Shown here: piece after piece, positions 45,908 to 56,900 of the stretch
Position numbering within the stretch: position 1 is the first letter of the stretch
Layout of the letters: every line of letters begins with the position of its first letter
Assembly: GCA_018266395.1 (NCBI GenBank)
Contig: JAFEAM010000016.1
Span: forward strand, 113,305 to 177,304
Length of the DNA: 64,000 bases
Reading direction: 5' to 3'
Source of the DNA: Bacteroidota bacterium
Lineage (GTDB): Bacteria; Bacteroidota; Bacteroidia; Cytophagales; Cyclobacteriaceae
Made by a program: the position numbers and the translations under genes
The notes under the pieces: model-generated
Seen by the model: only the letters and a program-made list of their open reading frames with translations
Databases searched by the model: none
Told to the model about the DNA's origin: nothing

Positions 45908-46714
45908 ATGAATCCTCTACAACACTTCCTAAGGTTCTTCTTGCTTCCGGGATTATGTATTATCTCCACAATCTGTCGCGCGCAGGATTTTGATTCCACC
46001 CTGACCAAATACTGGGGCTATAACACAGCACTCACCATGCCGGCGCACAAATGGGAAAGCGGGATAGCCCAACCCTTCCGCTACGGAATCAATGAAAAAC
46101 TGGAACTGCGATCCAATGCGCTCGAGATACCCTTTCTCCCAAATGCCGGGCTCAAAGTAGCACTCAAAAAGAATGGGGGTAACTTTATTGCAACAGAACA
46201 TCTCATCGGATATCCCACGGTCTTTCTCAACACTGTAAGTATGAAAGGCACAGGCGGACTTATTTCTCCTGAATTTGCGCCCTTCCCTACTATTGTCTCA
46301 TTGCAGAACAATGTCTTGGTCTCTCGAGCTGCGGGCAGCCGGGGTTTGATGACGCTCAGCCTTGGATACACCTTCGCGATCAGAAGCGGTAAACCGGACC
46401 CCAATGCAACCATCGATCTACCTCTTGTGTACCCGCGGATGGCACATTACTATGAGGCCAGTACCATTCGGCTGGGGTTTGGCTATAAAGGAATAATCAG
46501 CAAGAAGTTCCTGTTTGACGACGGCGTCGAGTCCTTCTTTGTCATTCGTCACGAGAATAACTTCTTCTTTGAAAATACCGGTGCCATCATGTGGATTGCC
46601 AGGGGTTCGTTCCGAATCAGAGGCGGATACAGTCTTTCCTACGGAAAATATCCGTACGGAACGCAATGGCAGCTATGGCCATCGTTGGATATTATTTTCG
46701 GAAGTAAGCTCTGA
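45908..46714 (+). CDS. Putative outer-membrane beta-barrel-like protein
   Basis: 268 residues with a signal peptide (FFLLPGLCIISTICRAQ). The mature part is rich in alternating hydrophobic strands and Gly/Tyr/Phe (SLGYTFAIRSG, IRLGFGYKGII, FRIRGGYSLSYGKY) and ends with WPSLDIIFGSKL, ending in a hydrophobic residue as barrels do. No named family recognised. It follows the EEP lipoprotein by 1 bp, probably co-translated, and may partner it at the surface. Confidence 0.7.
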   Translation: MNPLQHFLRFFLLPGLCIISTICRAQDFDSTLTKYWGYNTALTMPAHKWESGIAQPFRYGINEKLELRSNALEIPFLPNAGLKVALKKNGGNFIATEHLIGYPTVFLNTVSMKGTGGLISPEFAPFPTIVSLQNNVLVSRAAGSRGLMTLSLGYTFAIRSGKPDPNATIDLPLVYPRMAHYYEASTIRLGFGYKGIISKKFLFDDGVESFFVIRHENNFFFENTGAIMWIARGSFRIRGGYSLSYGKYPYGTQWQLWPSLDIIFGSKL

Positions 46715-46747
46715 CATCAACAGGGTGCTGACTTTCACCACCGTCCT

Positions 46748-48886
46748 CTAAGCTTTGAGATCCTCCTGCGTCATGGGCAATCTCCTGATCCTGCGACCGG
46801 TGAGATCAAAGATGGCGTTCGCGAATGCCGGTGCAATGGTTGGCAGACCAGCCTCTCCTGCCCCATCCGGGGCTCCGGTACTTTCCAGGATGTGCGTTTC
46901 TATTTCAGGACACTGATTGAATTTCAATATGGGATACCGGTCGAAGTTCTGTTCTGTAATCCGACCGTTGTTTACCGTCAGCCCTGCATAAACGGCCCCC
47001 AGTCCCATAATCACCGATCCCTCCACCTGGGCTTTAACGGTGTCGGGGTTCACGCAAGTACCGACATCAATAACTGTAGTCACTTTCACTGGACGAATCA
47101 TACCTTCCTTCTTCTGAACTTCCACAACCATTACGAAATGGGCGCCTGATCTCTCCACCAACGCCACCCCTCGCCCGGTCCCGGGCTTCTTTCCCGATTT
47201 CCAGTTCGTGATCCTCATTGTCTCATTGAGCAGTCGGTTGTACCGCTCATGATTCTGCATCATCGACATCCTGAATTCCAATGGATCCTTTCCTGCTTTG
47301 ACAGAGAGTTCATCGATGAAAGACTCATGCGCGAATGGGTTGGTGGAATGGTAAACAGCCCTCCAATACGAAATCGGAATGTGCAATTTCTGAAGCACAC
47401 CACGTACGGTCATGTTTGGAATTTGATACTCCGTGGTCACCCCACCCATAATTTGCCGCCCGGCCTTATTGTTATCACCCGTCTGATTATTGATTTCCTG
47501 GGTTACGATCTTATGCTCAAGGGCTTCAATGCTGCCGTCGCCGTTAAGTACTGCGCGACAAACATTCAGCGAACAATTTCGAAAGGGTCCCTGGGTCTGG
47601 TCCTCTTCACGCGGCCAGATCAGTTTCACCGGCGCATTTACTTTCAATGAAAGATCGGCAGCCTCTTCCACCACGTCTGTCATCGATCGCCTTCCAAATC
47701 CACCTCCCATAAAGGTGTAATTGATTCTGACGTTCTCTCTCGGTATGCCGTATTTCGTTGATAAGAATGTCCTCACGCCGTTTGGATGCTGGGTCGATCC
47801 CCAGAACTCAGCTGCATTCTCAGTCATGTTCACCACGACGTTCATGGGTTCCATGGGAACATGCGCCTGGTAAGGAAGTTCATAGCTTGCCTCCACCAGG
47901 GTCCCGCCTTTCTGGAACACGGACTCTGCATCACCTACCGAATGCAATATCTCACCAGGCTTCTTCGCCTCTTCACGAAATTGACTCATGATGGTAGCCG
48001 AGCTAATGCCATCCAATCCATTGGCATCCCACTGAATATTGAGGGCCTTCTTGCCTTGCATCGCTGACCAGTAGTTATCGCCGAGAACAGCGACCGCATC
48101 CACCTTTCTTCCCCATACCGTGCGCTGCGTCACCTCGACGTGCGTAACGCCTGAAACCTTGAGCGCTGCATTCTTATCATAGCTGCCTATTTTCCCCAGC
48201 CATACCGGGCAATGCTCAATGCAGGCATATTTCATTCCAGGCACTTTAACATCAATCCCAAAAATTGCCTTGCCGTTGGTCTTCACCGGGATATCCTGGC
48301 GACGGGTTGATCTTCCAATAATGGTAAAAGACTTAGGGTCCTTGAGTTTGGGATTCTCCGGCGCTTTCATTTTTGATGCCACTTCCACCAATTCACCGTA
48401 TGTCACCTGCATGCCGGACTCATGAACCACCATACCTGCTTTGGCTGCACATTCAGTTTCAGGCACACTCCACTTCTGCGCAGCTGCAGCCACCAGCATA
48501 GTGCGGGCAGCCGCCCCCATCTTTCTGAGGATCATGAATTCACTCTGCACACTCCGGCTTCCCACAACCATCTGGCTGCCGTACAGGGATTCATTTGCTT
48601 CAGAGGGACGGATCTCCACATTATTAATATCCACCTCCAATTCTTCCGCCAATATCATGGGCATGGATTCAAATGTTCCCTGCCCCATTTCAGGACGGTG
48701 GTTGTAGAGAATGACATGGTTGTCTGCGCCAATGGATATGAACTGATTCAGTGACTGCCCGCCATTGGCAGAAAGGTTGACAATCTTTTGTTCACCTCCT
48801 TCAGAAGGAGCAACACCTATAACCAGCAGCCCACCTGATGCGAGCGCTGACAATTGGATAAATTCCCTTCGGTTGATCTTCTTCAT
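46748..48886 (-). CDS. Molybdenum hydroxylase large subunit (IorB/xanthine dehydrogenase family)
   Basis: 712 residues from ATG 48886. The Tat-type start [20 protein letters not shown] shows export of the folded cofactor enzyme. Family motifs are [37 protein letters not shown] (molybdopterin cytosine dinucleotide binding region) and the C-terminal [20 protein letters not shown] with the active-site Glu. It is similar to isoquinoline 1-oxidoreductase beta subunit and periplasmic aldehyde dehydrogenases. The substrate is probably an aldehyde or N-heterocycle. Its ATG overlaps the small subunit stop by 4 bp. No third cytochrome subunit is seen. Confidence 0.92.
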   Translation of the reverse strand: MKKINRREFIQLSALASGGLLVIGVAPSEGGEQKIVNLSANGGQSLNQFISIGADNHVILYNHRPEMGQGTFESMPMILAEELEVDINNVEIRPSEANESLYGSQMVVGSRSVQSEFMILRKMGAAARTMLVAAAAQKWSVPETECAAKAGMVVHESGMQVTYGELVEVASKMKAPENPKLKDPKSFTIIGRSTRRQDIPVKTNGKAIFGIDVKVPGMKYACIEHCPVWLGKIGSYDKNAALKVSGVTHVEVTQRTVWGRKVDAVAVLGDNYWSAMQGKKALNIQWDANGLDGISSATIMSQFREEAKKPGEILHSVGDAESVFQKGGTLVEASYELPYQAHVPMEPMNVVVNMTENAAEFWGSTQHPNGVRTFLSTKYGIPRENVRINYTFMGGGFGRRSMTDVVEEAADLSLKVNAPVKLIWPREEDQTQGPFRNCSLNVCRAVLNGDGSIEALEHKIVTQEINNQTGDNNKAGRQIMGGVTTEYQIPNMTVRGVLQKLHIPISYWRAVYHSTNPFAHESFIDELSVKAGKDPLEFRMSMMQNHERYNRLLNETMRITNWKSGKKPGTGRGVALVERSGAHFVMVVEVQKKEGMIRPVKVTTVIDVGTCVNPDTVKAQVEGSVIMGLGAVYAGLTVNNGRITEQNFDRYPILKFNQCPEIETHILESTGAPDGAGEAGLPTIAPAFANAIFDLTGRRIRRLPMTQEDLKA

Positions 48887-49347
48887 GATTTCGACAATGT
48901 GATGGCTTTTGTAATCGCTTTCCTGATTCTCGGATAGGTGCCGCAACGGCAATAGACGCCTGACATGGCGTTGGATACTTCCTTGTCTGACGGATGTGGA
49001 TTCTTCTTAAGAAGTGCTGCTGCAGTCATGATCTGGCCGGACTGGCAATAGCCGCATTGAGGAACCTGTTCTTCAATCCACGCCTGCTGCAGCGGGTGCG
49101 AGTGATCAGCAGAAAGTCCTTCAATAGTAGTGATGGATTTGCCCTGCACAACTGAAACTGGCAGGGTGCAGGATTTGACTGCAACGCCATCCAGGTGAAC
49201 GGTGCATGCCCCGCATTGACCAATACCGCAGCCGAATTTGGTTCCGGTCAGGCCGGCAAAGTCCCTGATCGCCCACAGAAGCGGCATTTGCGGATCCACT
49301 TCCATGGCGCGCATTTCTCCATTAATTCTTACTTGAATCGATGCCAT
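48883..49347 (-). CDS. Molybdenum hydroxylase [2Fe-2S] small subunit (IorA-like)
   Basis: 154 residues. It has a plant-type ferredoxin domain with [15 protein letters not shown] and then the second cluster domain with [16 protein letters not shown] and [13 protein letters not shown]. It moves electrons from the molybdenum site. No signal peptide of its own, so it is co-exported with the Tat-bearing large subunit (known hitchhiker mode, inferred here). It is the first gene of the two-gene operon. Confidence 0.94.
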   Translation of the reverse strand: MASIQVRINGEMRAMEVDPQMPLLWAIRDFAGLTGTKFGCGIGQCGACTVHLDGVAVKSCTLPVSVVQGKSITTIEGLSADHSHPLQQAWIEEQVPQCGYCQSGQIMTAAALLKKNPHPSDKEVSNAMSGVYCRCGTYPRIRKAITKAITLSKS

Positions 49348-49654
49348 GGTGCAAACAAAAGTATTTCATAATGAAGCTAACAATTCCTGGGCAATCCGGG
49401 ATGGTAGTGTATACAGACGCACCGTCGGTTATCTGGCCGGCTGCCAGAAACAACTAATTAGTTATAAGTATTTACAGGTCTTTTGGCAGAAAATGCAATT
49501 ATGAATTCAACAGTTGCTTGTCCTCCGTCAGGATAATGGCTAACTACATGGTGAGTCCTTCTTCACATTCTCCGGAATTTCATCGCTTACATTTTCTGCG
49601 GCCATCGTACGGACAGAACCTTGGAATGAATTATTAACCCCTAACCCATATTCC
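49348..49654. other. 307-bp intergenic region between divergent genes
   Basis: No gene or strong hairpin visible. A TACTTTTG match to the -7 box lies on the minus strand at 49363-49356, with ATTG 17 bp upstream, just 9 bp before the IorA-like start (would give a near-leaderless message). No clear plus-strand promoter for the gene at 49655 is visible. Confidence 0.5.
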
Positions 49655-50446
49655 ATGAAAAAACTACTGGTACTTCTACTCCTCTTTGCTGCATCAGCCC
49701 CTATGAGTGCACAACCTCAGCCGGGTCCATACTTCATCGCCACCTTTTTCAAGGTGCCGCCTGGCAAAGGTCAGGCTTACCTGAAAATGGAGCGGGATAT
49801 CTGGAAACCCATTCATGAATACCGCAAAAAGCAGGGCGAAATCATCAACTGGGCAGTTTATGCTGTTGAATTCTCAGGAGAAGGAAGCGAATACAATTAT
49901 GTGGCAATCGAGTATTATGAAAGTGCATCAAAGTTCGATCAGGGCAATTTTGATCAGTGGATTAAAGCGGTGCACCCCAAGCGAACAGCAGATGATATCA
50001 TCAAGGCAACCACAGACGCACGTGTGCAGGTGAAAACTGAAATGGGTAGACTTGTTAAGGGCACGCAAGCAGCCACACAGAATGAAAAGCCGGCACCCAT
50101 GTATGCCCTCGCCTTCTTCAAGACCAGCCAGGAAAACGCCGAGGTTTACTCAAATCTGGTTACGGGTATTTTTCAACCGGTAGAACAGGAACTGGTCAAC
50201 GAGGGAAAAATCAAAGGATCTTCCCTTTGGGAAGTATGGTTCCCCTCCGGAAAATCAGCACACTATAATTTTGTTCGATCTTCTGCAGAAAAGAATTGGA
50301 TGGAAATGGAACAAGATATTCACTATGATGAGGCGTGGAAAAAAGTGCATCCAAATCTCGGCCAGGCCGCCATCAGAAAAGTAATTACACCATTAAGAGA
50401 AATATACAAAACAGAGATATGGTGGCTTTCTGAATCCATTCAATAG
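49655..50446 (+). CDS. Exported protein with two similar alpha+beta halves
   Basis: 263 residues with a signal peptide (MKKLLVLLLLFAASAPMSAQ). The two halves look alike: FIATFFKVPPGKGQAYLKMER with AVHPKRTADDIIKAT in the first, and YALAFFKTSQENAEVYSNLV with KVHPNLGQAAIRKVI in the second. Each half recalls a dimeric alpha+beta barrel (ABM/EthD-like) monomer, so the protein may be a fused pseudo-dimer. No catalytic motif. Function unknown. Confidence 0.65.
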   Translation: MKKLLVLLLLFAASAPMSAQPQPGPYFIATFFKVPPGKGQAYLKMERDIWKPIHEYRKKQGEIINWAVYAVEFSGEGSEYNYVAIEYYESASKFDQGNFDQWIKAVHPKRTADDIIKATTDARVQVKTEMGRLVKGTQAATQNEKPAPMYALAFFKTSQENAEVYSNLVTGIFQPVEQELVNEGKIKGSSLWEVWFPSGKSAHYNFVRSSAEKNWMEMEQDIHYDEAWKKVHPNLGQAAIRKVITPLREIYKTEIWWLSESIQ

Positions 50447-50473
50447 GTTGAGGCATCAAACCATAAAATAAAA

Positions 50474-50505
50474 ACAGGAAGCAATTCATTGCGATTGCTT
50501 CCTGT
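50474..50505. terminator. Bidirectional terminator
   Basis: Perfect 12-bp stem (acaggaagcaat at 50474-50485, attgcttcctgt at 50494-50505) with an 8-nt loop, between the convergent genes ending at 50446 and 50530. A-rich before and T-rich after, so it can work on both strands. Confidence 0.75.
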
Positions 50506-50529
50506 CGTTTCAGCCCCTTAGCACCCTTG

Positions 50530-53500
50530 TCATTTCGGCCGTTTATACTTCACAGGAGCATCCGGCTCTGGTTTGATTTCAAGTGCCTGCGCCTTGAGAA
50601 GTTTCAGGGCTTCCTCAACTGCTCTTTCCAGTTGCGGGTCTCTTCCTTTGATCACGTCTGCAGGTGTCTGCTGCACTTCCACGTCGGGCGAAATACCAAC
50701 ACCTTCAACGGCCCATTTGCCATTGATGTCATAGAATCCGCCACGCGGTGCCACCATGCGGCCACCGTCGACAAAAGGAGGCGTATCCCAGGTACCCACC
50801 AAACCGCCCCATGTCTTGGTTCCGACGAGTGGTCCGATCTTCATCTGGTTAAACATGTACGGCAATAGGTCTCCTCCTGATCCTGCCCTCTCGTTAATCA
50901 ACATCACTTTTGGCCCGAAGATCCCGGCATTAGGCGTCAGGAAGGGCCGGTGGTCCGCAGCCCTGGAATTAAAGTATCCCTGAAGCTGACGGGACATGAT
51001 ATCAACCATGTAATCTGCAGCGGATCCTCCACCATTATTCTGTTCGTCAATCACCGCACCCTTCTTGTCCTGCTGCGCGAAGTAGTACCGGTTGAAGTAG
51101 GTGTAGCCTGGCGTGGCAGTATTGGGGAGATAGACATACGCCAGCTGTCCTCTGGAAAGTTCATCTACTTTGCGGCGGTTGCCTTCCACCCAGGCGAAAC
51201 TCCTCAACTGATTCTCATTCTCAACAGGTACGACTGTGACCACACGAGCGCCTTCACCGGTTGGCTTGGCACTTATCTTGAGTTTCGTCTGCCGATTGAC
51301 CGTTGCTTCAAAGTATTTGAACAGATTTTCGCTGGCCAATACAGGAACTCCATTTATTTCAAGCAGGTAGTCACCCGGAAGAATATTCACACCTGGTTCA
51401 CGAAGGGGAGCCTTCACATCTGGATTCCAGCTTTCACCATTATAGATCCTTTTGAACCGATAGAGACCATTCTGAATTTCGTAGTCTGCACCCAGCAGTC
51501 CAACGGGAATGTTTGCTATTTCCGGAAAGTCGCCGCCGCTGGTATAAGAATGTCCGATGGAGACTTCACCGCCCAGGATATCAACAATGTAATTCAGATC
51601 GGTGCGATGGCGAACATGCTCAAGCCAGGGACTATACCATTTGTAAACGTCATTCCACGGCGCACCATGAACATTACTTACATACAGAAAATCACGCTGA
51701 TACCGCCAGCCTTCCCTGAAGATCTGCTTCCATTCCTGGATAGGGTTGATTTTCAGTTTCATAGACGACAGAGACTCCAGCTTGCCATCTCCTGGCTTCT
51801 TATTGTTGTCGGAGGTGGCAAGAATTCCCCAGTTCCCGTTGCTCTTATAGAGAATGGACTTGCGGTCGAATGAGATCTCAGCTTCATTCACGGGAGTGAG
51901 AAAGACCTCCGTTTTCCTGTCCTTGAAATTATACCGATGCAGGGTTTGGCCTTGTTGATTCGCAACCGCCTCTTCGTAGAATAGGAACCCGTCCGGACTG
52001 TTGAAGAGTGCTGTGTAATTCCGCTGAGGGATATCCACAGCGAGGATCCTGCCGGCCAGCCCCTCCATGTCAATCCTGACAACAGACGTGGTCGTAGCAT
52101 TTGCATCCTTCTTGTCCTCCTTCGGCTTTTCCTTTTCTTCGTCACTTCTTGGCGCGATCGGAGAAGCGTCGTCCTTGGACAATACCATCACATAAAGTGC
52201 TCTTGTGATGGGGCGATCATAAGAGCTCATATCCAGCCACCCGGTATTCAGACCGTAATTCGTGCTGGCCAGAAAATATAAATACTTGCCGGTGGCATCC
52301 CACGCAGGCGAAATGGCATCGGCCATGGCATCGGTAAGCTGAAGGGACTGACCGCTTTCTACATTGAATACTTTGATTGTCTTGTAATGATTGTCCTGCA
52401 GACGGCTGTAAGCAATCCACTTGCTGTCCGGGGACCACACTGGATTCATGGTGCGGTTGGGATGAGCATAGCGTTCGGTGTCCGCTTTTTTTGCGGCACC
52501 GGTAGCAACGTCCACGTACCAGAGATTATAATCCGTGTCGGTAAAGGCAATATACTTCCCATCTGGTGACCATGCGGGCTTGAAAAAGAAGGTAGGCTTC
52601 TGCAACGCAACAACACGAGGTTTTTCAAGCCCTTCCTGGTCGCCTATCATCAGTTGATATTCGCCGGAAGCATCGCTGAACCATGCAATCCGCTTTCCAT
52701 CCGGAGACCATGATGGATAGCGATCAGCTGCGGCCGAGTTTTTGGTGATGTTGCGCCAGTCACCCTTTTCCTTGGGAACAGTAAAAATCTCGCCCCTGTA
52801 TTCGAACAGTGCCCGCTGACCGGTTGGCGAAAGTGAAGCATTGACTAGGGACGTTGGTTTCACGTCCTGCCATCTTTCCCTCGCCCAATGAAAATCGCCT
52901 CGGACATTGATGGCCAATTGTTTGGTGTTGCCTGTTGCAGGGTCCAACAAGTGAAGATACCCGCCTTGTTCATAAACAATCTGGCCCCCTCCGGCATCAA
53001 GGCTCTTGACATCAAAATCCTTGTGGAAGGTCTGCTGCTTCAACTCCTTTGTGGTCGGATTATAGGACCATACATTGTTGGCATAGTCACGCTCTGAGAG
53101 GAAATACACAATCTTGTTTAACCAGACGGGATCCGTATGCCTCTCATTGTCTGTCTGCGGGGTCATCTGGAGCGAGTAATCGTTCAGGTCAACAATCCAG
53201 ATGGGTTTGGCCTGACCTCCACGGTAGTTTCTCCATTCAGGGTCCCAGAATCCGATCTGCTGATAAGCGATGTACTTACCATCCTCTGAAATTTCTCCGG
53301 CAACCGCACGGGGAATAGCAAGCGCTTCTTCCATCCCTCCTTTCCTGCTGATCCGGAAGATTTTTGATTCCAAAGTAGGGACAGCCTCACGTGCAGATGC
53401 AAACAGTATGTATTGGCCGTCAGGCGTCCACCCGGTAGCATTATCAGCGACAGGATGCCACGTGAGTCTTTCCGGCTGTCCCCCTTCAGAAGGAATGACA

Positions 53501-53775
53501 TATACGTCTGTGTTGCCATCGTATTGACCTGTGAAGGCGATGTACTTGCCATCGGGAGAAAAATGGGGCAGGCTTTCCTGTCCCTCGTTACTGGTTAGCC
53601 TTCTCGCGTCGCCGCCATCCCGGGGTACAATCCAGAGATCGTTAGCATAGACAAATGCAATCTGTGTATCGCTGATGGTGGGCTGGCGAAGCAACATGGT
53701 TCCTTGCGCACCTGACTCAAGGACAGGCAGCAACAGCAACATCGCCAGTACAATAAGGAAATTTCGACTGTACAT
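50530..53775 (-). CDS. Tricorn-like S41 protease with WD40/TolB-like propellers
   Basis: 1,081 residues with a signal peptide (FLIVLAMLLLLPVLESGAQ). Two beta-propellers (about residues 30-330 and 340-560) built of PD40-like repeats (FSPDGKYIAFTG, WSPDGKRIAWFSD, WSPDGKYIAFTDTD) are followed by a low-complexity EKEKPKEDKKD linker, a catalytic domain with a PDZ insert, and the S41 fold. Catalytic Ser966 sits in ERAGSGGDLLPY and His742 in SIGHSYTSGGD, close to the archaeal tricorn positions (Ser965, His746). Predicted periplasmic peptidase that degrades oligopeptides; it also has a long C-terminal KRPK tail. Confidence 0.92.
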   Translation of the reverse strand: MYSRNFLIVLAMLLLLPVLESGAQGTMLLRQPTISDTQIAFVYANDLWIVPRDGGDARRLTSNEGQESLPHFSPDGKYIAFTGQYDGNTDVYVIPSEGGQPERLTWHPVADNATGWTPDGQYILFASAREAVPTLESKIFRISRKGGMEEALAIPRAVAGEISEDGKYIAYQQIGFWDPEWRNYRGGQAKPIWIVDLNDYSLQMTPQTDNERHTDPVWLNKIVYFLSERDYANNVWSYNPTTKELKQQTFHKDFDVKSLDAGGGQIVYEQGGYLHLLDPATGNTKQLAINVRGDFHWARERWQDVKPTSLVNASLSPTGQRALFEYRGEIFTVPKEKGDWRNITKNSAAADRYPSWSPDGKRIAWFSDASGEYQLMIGDQEGLEKPRVVALQKPTFFFKPAWSPDGKYIAFTDTDYNLWYVDVATGAAKKADTERYAHPNRTMNPVWSPDSKWIAYSRLQDNHYKTIKVFNVESGQSLQLTDAMADAISPAWDATGKYLYFLASTNYGLNTGWLDMSSYDRPITRALYVMVLSKDDASPIAPRSDEEKEKPKEDKKDANATTTSVVRIDMEGLAGRILAVDIPQRNYTALFNSPDGFLFYEEAVANQQGQTLHRYNFKDRKTEVFLTPVNEAEISFDRKSILYKSNGNWGILATSDNNKKPGDGKLESLSSMKLKINPIQEWKQIFREGWRYQRDFLYVSNVHGAPWNDVYKWYSPWLEHVRHRTDLNYIVDILGGEVSIGHSYTSGGDFPEIANIPVGLLGADYEIQNGLYRFKRIYNGESWNPDVKAPLREPGVNILPGDYLLEINGVPVLASENLFKYFEATVNRQTKLKISAKPTGEGARVVTVVPVENENQLRSFAWVEGNRRKVDELSRGQLAYVYLPNTATPGYTYFNRYYFAQQDKKGAVIDEQNNGGGSAADYMVDIMSRQLQGYFNSRAADHRPFLTPNAGIFGPKVMLINERAGSGGDLLPYMFNQMKIGPLVGTKTWGGLVGTWDTPPFVDGGRMVAPRGGFYDINGKWAVEGVGISPDVEVQQTPADVIKGRDPQLERAVEEALKLLKAQALEIKPEPDAPVKYKRPK

Positions 53776-53948
53776 AATGGTTAGCTTTTACATTTCATTT
53801 TTGTAATCAGACCTGATTATCCAAATACAGGCCTGCATTCCCTATTTCGGAATATTTTGCTTGCCTCACAACGGATGTTATTTGAATCCTGCAGCTTAAT
53901 AATCATATTCACTTAAGTTTCTTGATCCTCCTGATCTCTAAATAAGTT

Positions 53949-56900
53949 TTGTTTGTGAGCCTGTGCCCCCGCATTCTTCTTTTCCTGCTGATCCTGCTTA
54001 CCCAACCTTGCCTGGCACAAGAGGGGACCTCCCAGAGGTACCGAAGCAAAGCCGACTCACTTTTTTCGAGGAATTCATATGGTGGAGCCGCAGAATTGTT
54101 TGAGAAAGCCTATGTCGAAGCAAAAAAGGTGAATGACAACGACCAGGCCAGGTACGCCCTCGATGGCAAACGTGCATGCCTGGACTGTATGAATGAATTT
54201 GATCATGCTTTGACGACAGCCAAACTTCTGGAAAGCGAATACCCTGACAAGGGCGCCAGATTTAAGCCCCGGTACCTCAATTGCAGGCGGACCATTACAG
54301 CGCCAAGGCTTGCTTATATGGAAAAAATGAGCAGGCTGGCCATCTACAGCAGGGCTCATGACTACAGCACACAAAGCATCAAAGAATTTCATGACATCCT
54401 TCAGAAGAATGTACAGTCCTATATGGAACAAGTTGGTCCGCAGTTCCAGAAAGACAACTTCAGAAGTTCGCTCACTTATCTGATGACTATGAACCTCTAT
54501 GTGCCTTCATTCATCGGACAAAAGAAGGGACCCGATCAGATTGCTGATTCAATCCAGGGTGTATCTCTTTATCAAAAATCCATGACGCATCCCGACAGCA
54601 ACGCCTGGTATCTATGGAAAAGCAGCATCTTGTTTGTGAGGGCCAACGCCTGGAATGTTGATAGAATTCTCAGGTTTGCAGAAAAATGGAAATCGGATCG
54701 CAAATTGGCTGACGAAATTGTCCGTGCTTATCAATGGTACTATACTGAGAATAAGAACTACGCCAAGGCATTTGAGTATGCATCGGGATACAGGGGTCGC
54801 ACTCTCATTCTTCAAATGGCAAACGATTGGAAGATCAACCCATCTGCCCCGCAATCAGATACTACTGCAACCTGGCTTGTTTTCGAGAAAGCAGGAAAGT
54901 ACAATTCATCACACCTTTATGACAGCGCCCTCCTCAACTATTGCAAGGCTGCTAAACGATACGCGCTGCAGTTTAACTGGAAGCAGTATGTCACGTGCAT
55001 GTTGAAAAGTGCCGATGCAGCCAATGCACTTCCGTATCACGGCTACCAGAGAAACTATTTCCTTGATTTGGAAACTACATGGGACTATCTGTTCCATGCA
55101 CAGGAAATATGTGAAGTGACCTATCCGAACAGCTATCTGCATGGTATTTCATTATTCAGGGTAGCAGATTATCTGCGCGAGACAGATGACCCTGACCAGT
55201 CAAAGGACTACTTTGAAAAAGCGCGATCTGTCTTCAGCACCCTGCAGGAGCGTTCTTCATTTGAGGGTTGGAGTATTTTCAGATTGGGCAATTTTCTTGA
55301 ATACGAGGACGATTATGAGGAATCCATCAATCATTACAGCAAAGCGCTGACTATAGGTCAACAAACCCGTGACAATATATTGTTGGCCGACGTATATGAA
55401 GGTCTTGGTCACAATTACTTCTATTCCGGAAAGCTGAAGGAGGCTCTTTCCTTTATTGATAAATCGCAAACCGTTGATACTCCTCCCGCCGACAAAGCGA
55501 AAAGGCATGCCAATCTGGACCTGGTGCGGGGAAATATCTACGGTGCAATGAATGAAACAGACAAGGCCATAGAGTATTATCGGAAGGCCAACATTTACTA
55601 CAAAACCTCAGCAGACACAGTTAATGAACTTCTGGTGTGCCGCAACATGATCCAGACCTTGTGGAACTCTGGAAAGAACTATGATGTGGATCCCATTTTC
55701 ACACGCGCCATAAAGCTGCTTGACTTTGATGCCATGACTGCCCGGCCCGATCCTGACTTGAAGGAAATGGGTATACGCTTTCTCAACATGATTGCAGAAG
55801 AGAGCAACGGACGCAAGAACGCCATGGAATACGTATCCAGGGCCATCATGCTGAACTTCTACCGTGAGGTTGATTTCCGTGAATATGATCCTTCAGCTCC
55901 TAATGATCCGCCCCTTTCATCTTCCCTCAATGAAAACCAGGACGGCTACTTTAACGGAAGGCTTCTGCTCGAGTCCTACCAGATTCGCGCTACACTGTAC
56001 ATGGACCGTTTCAAAAGGAAGAAAGACAGAGGCATGCTTGAGCAGGCAATTCGGACTTATATCAAATCGGATTCGCTCATTGATCGGATCCGCAGAAGAT
56101 CAGTAAGCGAGTCCTCCAAACTCGACCTTGCTGAAAGCGCAAGCAGCCTGTATGAGGAAGCCCTTGCTGCTGTCAATGAAGCCTGGAAAATTACCGGCAA
56201 GGCAGAGTATAAGGAAATGGCCTTTCATTTTATTGAAAAAAGTAAGGCCGGTGTATTGCGCAATGCGCTGGCAGAAGTCAGTGCGAGGGCTGGAATAACA
56301 ATACCCGACTCCCTTTTGTCAAAAGAAAAGTCTGTCAAAGCCAGGATTAACAACCTCGAATTGCAGCGCTCGAAAATGCCAGACAATGAAACAGCCGCCA
56401 CGGTTGATGCTCAACTTCTGGAACTCCACAGGCAATTGCGCAATATTCTCAATTCCTATGAAACGGGCTTTCCTTCCTATTACAAGCTAAAGCATAGCAA
56501 CCAGGTCATTGCTGTTGCTGCCGTCATGCAAAAATTATCCAAAGAAGAAGCGCTGATCGAATACTTTCTTGGAGAAGAAAACCTTTTCGCCTGTGTTGTC
56601 ACAAAGGACAAAATAGACCTGGTTCGCATTCCGACAGATAGTACGTTGGGTAAGAACATCAAGGCGATGCGAAACAGTATTACACTGCAACTAAGCGATG
56701 AATTCCTTAAATACAGCGCCAAAGTCTACGCAAGCATATTGGCCCCCGTTCGTCAACAACTGCCCGGCGGGGTAATTCGTTTGATGATCATTCCAGACGG
56801 ACTATTGAACTACGTCCCGTTTGAGTCATTAACGCAATCAGGAAGCCAGGGCAGCTACAAAACAATGCCGTTCCTTATGAAGGAATTCGAAGTCAGCTAT

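Noticed and set aside
50950-51873. 307-codon plus-strand open frame opposite the tricorn-like gene
   Set aside because: It lies fully inside the minus-strand protease gene with matching PDZ and S41 motifs; no domain of its own.
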